From an uncultured Eubacteriales bacterium (lineage in GTDB: Bacteria > Bacillota > Clostridia > Oscillospirales > Oscillospiraceae): a DNA stretch of 25,885 bases. This document shows, one piece after another, positions 21,060 through 25,885 of the stretch. The first letter of the stretch is position 1, and each line of letters begins with the position of its first letter. Both the position numbers and the translations under genes were made by a program. The stretch lies in contig URSX01000014.1 of NCBI GenBank assembly GCA_900550615.1, positions 1-25,885 of the forward strand, read 5' to 3'. The notes beneath the pieces were generated by a model that worked only from the letters and a program-made list of their open reading frames with translations, was not told where the DNA came from and did no database searches.

Positions 21060-23042
21060 ATGCCCACCATTCAATGCTTAGACTCCCATGTAGCCGATCT
21101 CATCGCCGCCGGCGAGGTGGTGGAGCGGCCGGCCAGCGTCGCCAAGGAGCTGCTGGAAAACGCCCTGGATGCCGGAGCCTCCGCCATCTCTGTGGAGGTG
21201 CAGCACGGGGGCCTCACCTATCTGCGCATCAGCGACAACGGCTGCGGCATCGCCCCCGATCAGCTGCCCACGGCCTTCCTGCGCCACGCCACCAGCAAGC
21301 TCCGCCGGGCGGAGGATCTGGCAGCCATCGGCACCCTGGGCTTCCGGGGCGAGGCCCTGGCCGCCATTGCCGCCGTGTCCCGGGTAGATATTTTTTCCCG
21401 GGAAAAAGGCGCGGACCAAGGCGCGGACCTCCACTTAGAGGGCGGCGTGCCCGGGGAAGTCACCGAGACCGGCTGCCCCGAGGGCACCACCATCTGCGTC
21501 CGGGATCTGTTTTACAACACCCCCGCCCGCATGAAATTCATGAAGAAGGACACCGCCGAGGGAGCCGCCGTCACGGGCGTTGTCACCCATCTGGCCCTGA
21601 GCCATCCGGAGGTATCCGTGAAGCTGATCCGGGATGGGGCGGAGGTGCTCCACACCCCCGGCGACGGCCAGCTGCGCTCCGCCATCTACGCCGCTCTGGG
21701 CCGGGACTTTGCCCTGGGCCTGCTGCCGGTCAGCGGCTGCGGCGGCGACATTCAGGTGGAGGGCTTCGTGACCAAGCCCTTAAACGGCGGCGGCACCCGA
21801 GCCCGGCAGCTGTTTTTCATCAACGGCCGGTTTGTCAAGAGCCAGCTGCTCACCGCCGCCCTGGAGGAGGCCTACCGCAACCGCCTGCTCAAGGGCAAAT
21901 TCCCCGGCTGCGTGCTGCACATCACCCTGCCGAAAAACGCAGTGGACGTGAACGTCCATCCGGCCAAGACCGTGGTGAAATTCCAAAACGAGCGAGCCGT
22001 GTTCGACGCGGTGCACTACACAGTCAAGGATCTGCTCACCGCCGGAGAAAAGCCCGCGCCCAAGCCGGTACAGCAAACATTTTATCAGTCCATGACCGTG
22101 CAGGAATACAAGGGGCGGCAGACACCCCCGGCGGAAAAGCGCCCCTTGGGCAGCTATTCCGCCCGCCCTGCGGTGAACCCCGACGCAAAGCTGCCCATCC
22201 GGGACAGCGTGCAGCGCCCGGCTCTCGCAGCCCAGGTACCGGAGCGCCGCCCCGAGCCGCTCATAAAAGCGAGTCCCGCCCCGGCGGAGGCTCCCGTCCG
22301 GACGGAGACTCCGTCCGCCCCAGCCTTTGTTCCGGCGGCGGAGGTAATCTCTGCGCCCGCCGAATCCCCTGCTGCTGTGGTGGAATCCGCTCCCGCTCCG
22401 GCAGCGCCGATGCCGGAACCTACGCCCCGGTGCAACACCATCGACCTGCCCATTCAGCAGACCCTTACAGGCCGGCCCGCCCCCTGGCGCATGGTGGGCG
22501 AGGCCCTGGATACCTATATAATCTGTCAGGATGAAAACGAAAACCTCTGGCTCATCGATAAGCACGCCGCCCACGAGCGGCTGCGCTTCAACGCCCTGAA
22601 GGAGCGCCAGGAGCCGCCCATGCGCCAGGTGCTGCTCCAGCCCCTGACCGTAGACCTGGAGGCGGATGCCTACGCCGCCGCCCTGGCCAGCCTGCCCCTT
22701 TTGGAGGAATTCAGCTTCTCCTGCGAGGATTTCGGCGCCGGCACCCTGCTGGTGCGCGAAATTCCGGCGGACATCCGCCTGGAGGACGCCGCCGCCACGG
22801 TGGAGGAGCTGGCCGAGGATCTGCGTCTGGGCCGGGCCGACCCCGCCGCCGCCCGGGACAGCCTCCTGCAGACCATGGCCTGCAAGTCCGCCATCAAGGC
22901 CGGGATGCACACCTCTGCCGCGGAGCTGCGGGCACTGGTGGAACGGGTGCAGTCGGGAGAGATCCAGTACTGCCCCCACGGCCGCCCGGTGGCGGCGAAG
23001 CTCACCCGCTACGAGATCGAGAAGATGTTCAAGCGGGCCTGA
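21060..23042 (+). CDS. mutL: DNA mismatch repair protein MutL
   Basis: 660 residues. The N-terminal GHKL ATPase carries Glu30/Asn34 (KELLENALDAGA), SDNGCGI, and GTLGFRGEAL, followed by the transducer domain (LFFINGRFVKSQ, VDVNVHPAKT). A Pro/Ala/Glu-rich linker spans about 345-470. The C-terminal dimer/endonuclease domain has DKHAAHER (500-507), ACKSAIKAG and CPHGRP. The nuclease motif departs from DQHA(X)2E(X)4E: Lys501 replaces Gln and Asn511 stands where the last Glu is expected. MutL links MutS mismatch recognition to strand incision. Start ATG after AAGGAGG. Confidence 0.96.
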   Translation: MPTIQCLDSHVADLIAAGEVVERPASVAKELLENALDAGASAISVEVQHGGLTYLRISDNGCGIAPDQLPTAFLRHATSKLRRAEDLAAIGTLGFRGEALAAIAAVSRVDIFSREKGADQGADLHLEGGVPGEVTETGCPEGTTICVRDLFYNTPARMKFMKKDTAEGAAVTGVVTHLALSHPEVSVKLIRDGAEVLHTPGDGQLRSAIYAALGRDFALGLLPVSGCGGDIQVEGFVTKPLNGGGTRARQLFFINGRFVKSQLLTAALEEAYRNRLLKGKFPGCVLHITLPKNAVDVNVHPAKTVVKFQNERAVFDAVHYTVKDLLTAGEKPAPKPVQQTFYQSMTVQEYKGRQTPPAEKRPLGSYSARPAVNPDAKLPIRDSVQRPALAAQVPERRPEPLIKASPAPAEAPVRTETPSAPAFVPAAEVISAPAESPAAVVESAPAPAAPMPEPTPRCNTIDLPIQQTLTGRPAPWRMVGEALDTYIICQDENENLWLIDKHAAHERLRFNALKERQEPPMRQVLLQPLTVDLEADAYAAALASLPLLEEFSFSCEDFGAGTLLVREIPADIRLEDAAATVEELAEDLRLGRADPAAARDSLLQTMACKSAIKAGMHTSAAELRALVERVQSGEIQYCPHGRPVAAKLTRYEIEKMFKRA

Positions 23043-23140
23043 AACCGTCCCACAGAGAAACATTTTTGCACTTTTCCACAAAGTTTTCCACCTTCTTAGA
23101 TGAGATGCGCCGCCCATGCGGCAGAAAGATGTGACAGACT

Positions 23141-25735
23141 ATGGCTGAGCTGACTCCCATGATGAAGCAGTATCTGGAGATCAAGGAACAGAACAAGGAT
23201 TCCATCCTGTTTTTCCGTCTGGGTGACTTTTACGAAATGTTCGGCGCAGACGCCAGAACCGCCTCCCGGGAGCTGGATCTGACCCTTACCACCCGGGACA
23301 AGGACAAGAACAAGTCCTTCGATGAAAAGGTGCCCATGTGCGGCATCCCCTACCATTCCTCCGACGGGTATATCGCCCGACTCATCGCCAAGGGCTACAA
23401 GGTGGCCATTTGCGAGCAGACGGAGGATCCCGCCACCGCCAAGGGACTGGTCAAGCGGGACATCATCCGGGTGGTGACCCCCGGCACAGTGCTGGGTGAT
23501 GCCTCTCTGGAGGCCGGGCGCAGCAACTTCTGCGCCGCCGTGTGGCTGGAGGAGGACAAGGGAGGCTTTGCCGCCTGCGACATCTCCACCGGAAAGACTC
23601 ACGCCACAGCCTTTTCCGGCCCCGACGCCGCCGTGCACCTTCTCAACGAGGTGGCGCGGTTTTCCCCGGCGGAGATCATCCTGAACGAACAGGCCGCCCA
23701 GAACGCGGCGCTGCGGGTGCTGACGGAGGAGAAGCTCTCCTGCCACCGGGAGGTGCGTCAGACGGAGGAGCAGACCGCCCGGGCGCTGGTGGCATCCCAG
23801 TTCGGGGAGCAGGAGCTCTCGCAGCTGCCCCGGGAAAATCCCGCCGTGATGCTGACGCTGGGCAACCTTCTGGGCTACCTGCACGACACGCAGAAGGGCG
23901 ACCTGTCCCACATTGACACACTGGACTACTATCACCAGGGCCAGTTCATGGAGCTGGACATTGCCGCCCGGCGCAACCTGGAGCTGACGGAGACCCTGCG
24001 CAGCAAGGAGAAAAAAGGCAGCCTGCTGTGGGTGCTGGACAAGACCAGAACCGCCATGGGCGCGCGGATGCTCCGCAGCTGGCTGGAGCGCCCTCTGCTC
24101 AGCGTGCAGGACATTGACCGCCGGGCCGACTGCGTGGAGCGGCTGGTCAGCGACACCGTTACCCGGGAGGAGCTGATGCTGGCCCTGAGCGGTATCGGCG
24201 ACATGGAGCGGCTCATGAGCCGCATCGTCTACGGCAGCGCCGGGGGCCGGGACGTGGTGGCCCTGCGGGCCGCCATGGAAAAGCTGCCCGCCATACGGCA
24301 GCTGCTGGCCGGATTCCCCAAGGGGCGGCTGCAGGAGATGCACCGCACGCTGGACACCCTGGAGGATCTGGCCGGGCGCATCGCGGAGACCCTTCAGGAT
24401 GAGCCGCCCTTTTCCGTGCGGGAGGGGGAGTTCATCCGGGACGGCTTTCACCCGGAGGTGGATCGGCTCCGGGGCATCTTACACGGCGGCAAGGGTCTCA
24501 TGGCCTCCATGGAGGCGGAGGAAAAGGAAAAAACCGGCATCCGTACCCTGAAGATCGGGTACAACAAGGTGTTCGGCTACTATATCGAGGTGTCCAACTC
24601 CTTTAAGGACCAGGTGCCGGACACCTACATCCGCAAGCAGACCTTAGTCAACGGCGAGCGGTACATCACCCAAGAGCTGAAAAACCTGGAGAGCGACATT
24701 CTCACCGCCGCCGACCGGGTGGCAGCGCTGGAATACCAGCTGTTCACCGACCTGCGCACAGAGCTTGCCGGGCAGGTGTCCCGCATTCAGGCCAGCGCCT
24801 CCACCGTGGCGGAGCTGGACAGCCTTTGCTCCCTGGCCGCCGTGGCCGTGAGCAACAACTACTGCCGCCCCACGGTGGACGACTCCGGCGTCATCGAGAT
24901 CCGGGACGGACGGCATCCGGTGGTGGAGAAGATGCGTCCGGACGCCCTGTTTGTGCCCAACGACACCTACATGGGCGAAAAGGAGGGGCGGGCGGCCATT
25001 ATCACCGGCCCCAACATGGCGGGCAAATCCACCTACATGCGGCAGGTGGCTCTGATCGTGCTGCTGGCGCAGATCGGTTCCTTTGTGCCGGCGGGAAGCG
25101 CCCATCTGGGCGTGGTGGACCGCATTTTCACCCGCATCGGCGCTTCCGACGACCTGTCCGCTGGGCAGTCCACCTTTATGGTGGAGATGACAGAGGTCAG
25201 CGACATCCTACACGCCGCCACGAGGGACAGCCTGTTGATCCTGGACGAGATTGGCCGGGGCACCAGCACTTTTGACGGCATGAGCATCGCCCGGGCAGTG
25301 CTGGAATACTGCGCCGACCCCAAAAAGCTGGGGGCCAAGACCCTCTTTGCCACCCACTACCACGAGCTCACCGACATGGAGCACACCCTGCCCGGGGTAC
25401 AGAACTACAACATCGCCGTGCGCACCCGGGGAGATGACATCATCTTCCTGCGCAAGATCATTCCCGGTGGGGCTGACCGCAGCTACGGCATCGAGGTGGC
25501 CCGCCTGGCAGGTCTGCCGGAGGGGGTCATCGGCCGGGCCAAGACTATCCTCCGGGAGCTGGAGGAGCAGGCTGGGCGGGAGCCCGCCATGCCCCGACAG
25601 GAGGACGAGCAGGTGTCGCTGGCCAACCTGGCGGAGGAGGAAGTTCTCTCCCGCCTGCGCCGGGAGCAGGTGGACACCCTCTCGCCCATTGAGGCGCTGA
25701 ATTTGCTGTACGAGCTGAAGCAGAAGCTGCAATGA
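23141..25735 (+). CDS. mutS: DNA mismatch recognition protein MutS (MutS1)
   Basis: 864 residues, full MutS1 length. The mismatch-binding Phe-x-Glu is at Phe30/Glu32 (LGDFYEMF). The connector, lever and clamp domains follow (KIGYNKVFGYYIEVS within the lever). The C-terminal ABC ATPase has Walker A GPNMAGKST (623-631), DEIGRGTSTFDG as Walker B with the D-loop, and THYHELT. A C-terminal tail ends LYELKQKLQ. It scans for mismatches and recruits MutL. The ATG at 23141 has only a weak ribosome site, but MAELTPMMKQYLEIK is the normal MutS start. The 98-base gap after mutL has TTTTCCAC twice and a small hairpin, and no terminator, so co-transcription is likely. Confidence 0.97.
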   Translation: MAELTPMMKQYLEIKEQNKDSILFFRLGDFYEMFGADARTASRELDLTLTTRDKDKNKSFDEKVPMCGIPYHSSDGYIARLIAKGYKVAICEQTEDPATAKGLVKRDIIRVVTPGTVLGDASLEAGRSNFCAAVWLEEDKGGFAACDISTGKTHATAFSGPDAAVHLLNEVARFSPAEIILNEQAAQNAALRVLTEEKLSCHREVRQTEEQTARALVASQFGEQELSQLPRENPAVMLTLGNLLGYLHDTQKGDLSHIDTLDYYHQGQFMELDIAARRNLELTETLRSKEKKGSLLWVLDKTRTAMGARMLRSWLERPLLSVQDIDRRADCVERLVSDTVTREELMLALSGIGDMERLMSRIVYGSAGGRDVVALRAAMEKLPAIRQLLAGFPKGRLQEMHRTLDTLEDLAGRIAETLQDEPPFSVREGEFIRDGFHPEVDRLRGILHGGKGLMASMEAEEKEKTGIRTLKIGYNKVFGYYIEVSNSFKDQVPDTYIRKQTLVNGERYITQELKNLESDILTAADRVAALEYQLFTDLRTELAGQVSRIQASASTVAELDSLCSLAAVAVSNNYCRPTVDDSGVIEIRDGRHPVVEKMRPDALFVPNDTYMGEKEGRAAIITGPNMAGKSTYMRQVALIVLLAQIGSFVPAGSAHLGVVDRIFTRIGASDDLSAGQSTFMVEMTEVSDILHAATRDSLLILDEIGRGTSTFDGMSIARAVLEYCADPKKLGAKTLFATHYHELTDMEHTLPGVQNYNIAVRTRGDDIIFLRKIIPGGADRSYGIEVARLAGLPEGVIGRAKTILRELEEQAGREPAMPRQEDEQVSLANLAEEEVLSRLRREQVDTLSPIEALNLLYELKQKLQ

Positions 25736-25885
25736 CCGACCTGCCGCAGTGACGACCCTGGCGGTCACCTGCCCGCCGCACTTCTTATTACGCATCTGTA
25801 GGGGGCGGCGGTTGCCCACCGTCGTGCCAACCGATTCCCGGCCACTGTCGTGGCCGCCAATCGGGGCACTTCCTCGAAATCGCCT
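25736..25885. repeat. Repeat-like sequence downstream of mutS
   Basis: No gene is visible to the window end. CTGTAGGGGGCGGCGG (from 25796) recalls the GTAGGGGCGG unit before mutL. A large imperfect palindrome spans 25824-25869 (GTGCC..CCGATT..GGCCA opposite TGGCC..AATCGG..GGCAC), with loop CTGTCG. Confidence 0.5.

Noticed and set aside
23072..23091. Two TTTTCCAC copies 12 bases apart before mutS, resembling DnaA boxes
   Set aside because: Only one fits a relaxed DnaA box, the gap is short, and no origin features are nearby; probably chance in an AT-rich gap.

Overview
The window comes from a GC-rich, gut-type member of the Clostridia. An Oscillospiraceae relative of Flavonifractor, Lawsonibacter or Oscillibacter is my best guess. 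The reasons are: Firmicute promoters (TTGACA, 17 bp, TATAAT) and strong Shine-Dalgarno sites inside high-GC coding DNA, tRNAs with encoded CCA ends, a miaB-mutL-mutS neighbourhood, an LctP-type permease, a YitT protein, an S24 repressor and an Rrf2/NifS/NifU set. The genus is inferred from style, not proven. Nearly all of the window is chromosomal housekeeping DNA; I see no transposase, phage module or CRISPR array.

Layout. 1-84: start of a strikingly AT-rich acyl carrier protein gene on the minus strand. 198-1166: dusB. 1273-1738: a broken NCS2 nucleobase permease (minus). 1880-1955: tRNA-Val (minus). 2196-6547: a metabolic block with its own promoter, a 67-codon Ile/Leu-rich leader ORF, an intrinsic terminator, an LctP-family permease, an L-2-hydroxyisocaproate/lactate-type dehydrogenase and a PLP aminotransferase. 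6652-7386: an SDR reductase. 7462-8214: an XRE/S24 repressor (minus) with a divergent control region. 8593-8770: tRNA-Tyr and tRNA-Thr (minus). 8876-9386: an overlapping pair, a coiled-coil micro-protein and a sigma-region-4-like protein. 9457-10341: a YitT membrane protein. 10456-13419: a large two-propeller sensor ending in an HD-GYP domain (minus). 13686-14840: an AI-2E family permease. 14923-17040: an Fe-S assembly cluster nifS, iscU and an Rrf2 regulator (minus), divergent from a DtxR/MntR-type regulator (17211-17582). 17639-19025: lspA and rluD (minus), divergent from miaB, mutL and mutS (19189-25735). Mosaic repeats fill 20602-21059 and 25736-25885.

How the genes fit together. The block at 2196-6547 is the most suggestive part. 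A permease for 2-hydroxy acids, an enzyme interconverting 2-hydroxy and 2-oxo acids, and an aminotransferase interconverting 2-oxo and amino acids sit behind a translated leader rich in Ile/Leu codons and a terminator. This looks like an attenuation-controlled branched-chain hydroxy-acid/amino-acid interconversion system. The parts are visible in the sequence; the regulatory logic is my inference. The Fe-S cluster is flanked by dyad sequences that could be operators for Rrf2 or for the divergent DtxR-family protein. Many promoters here share an extended -10 element (TGCTAtaaT).
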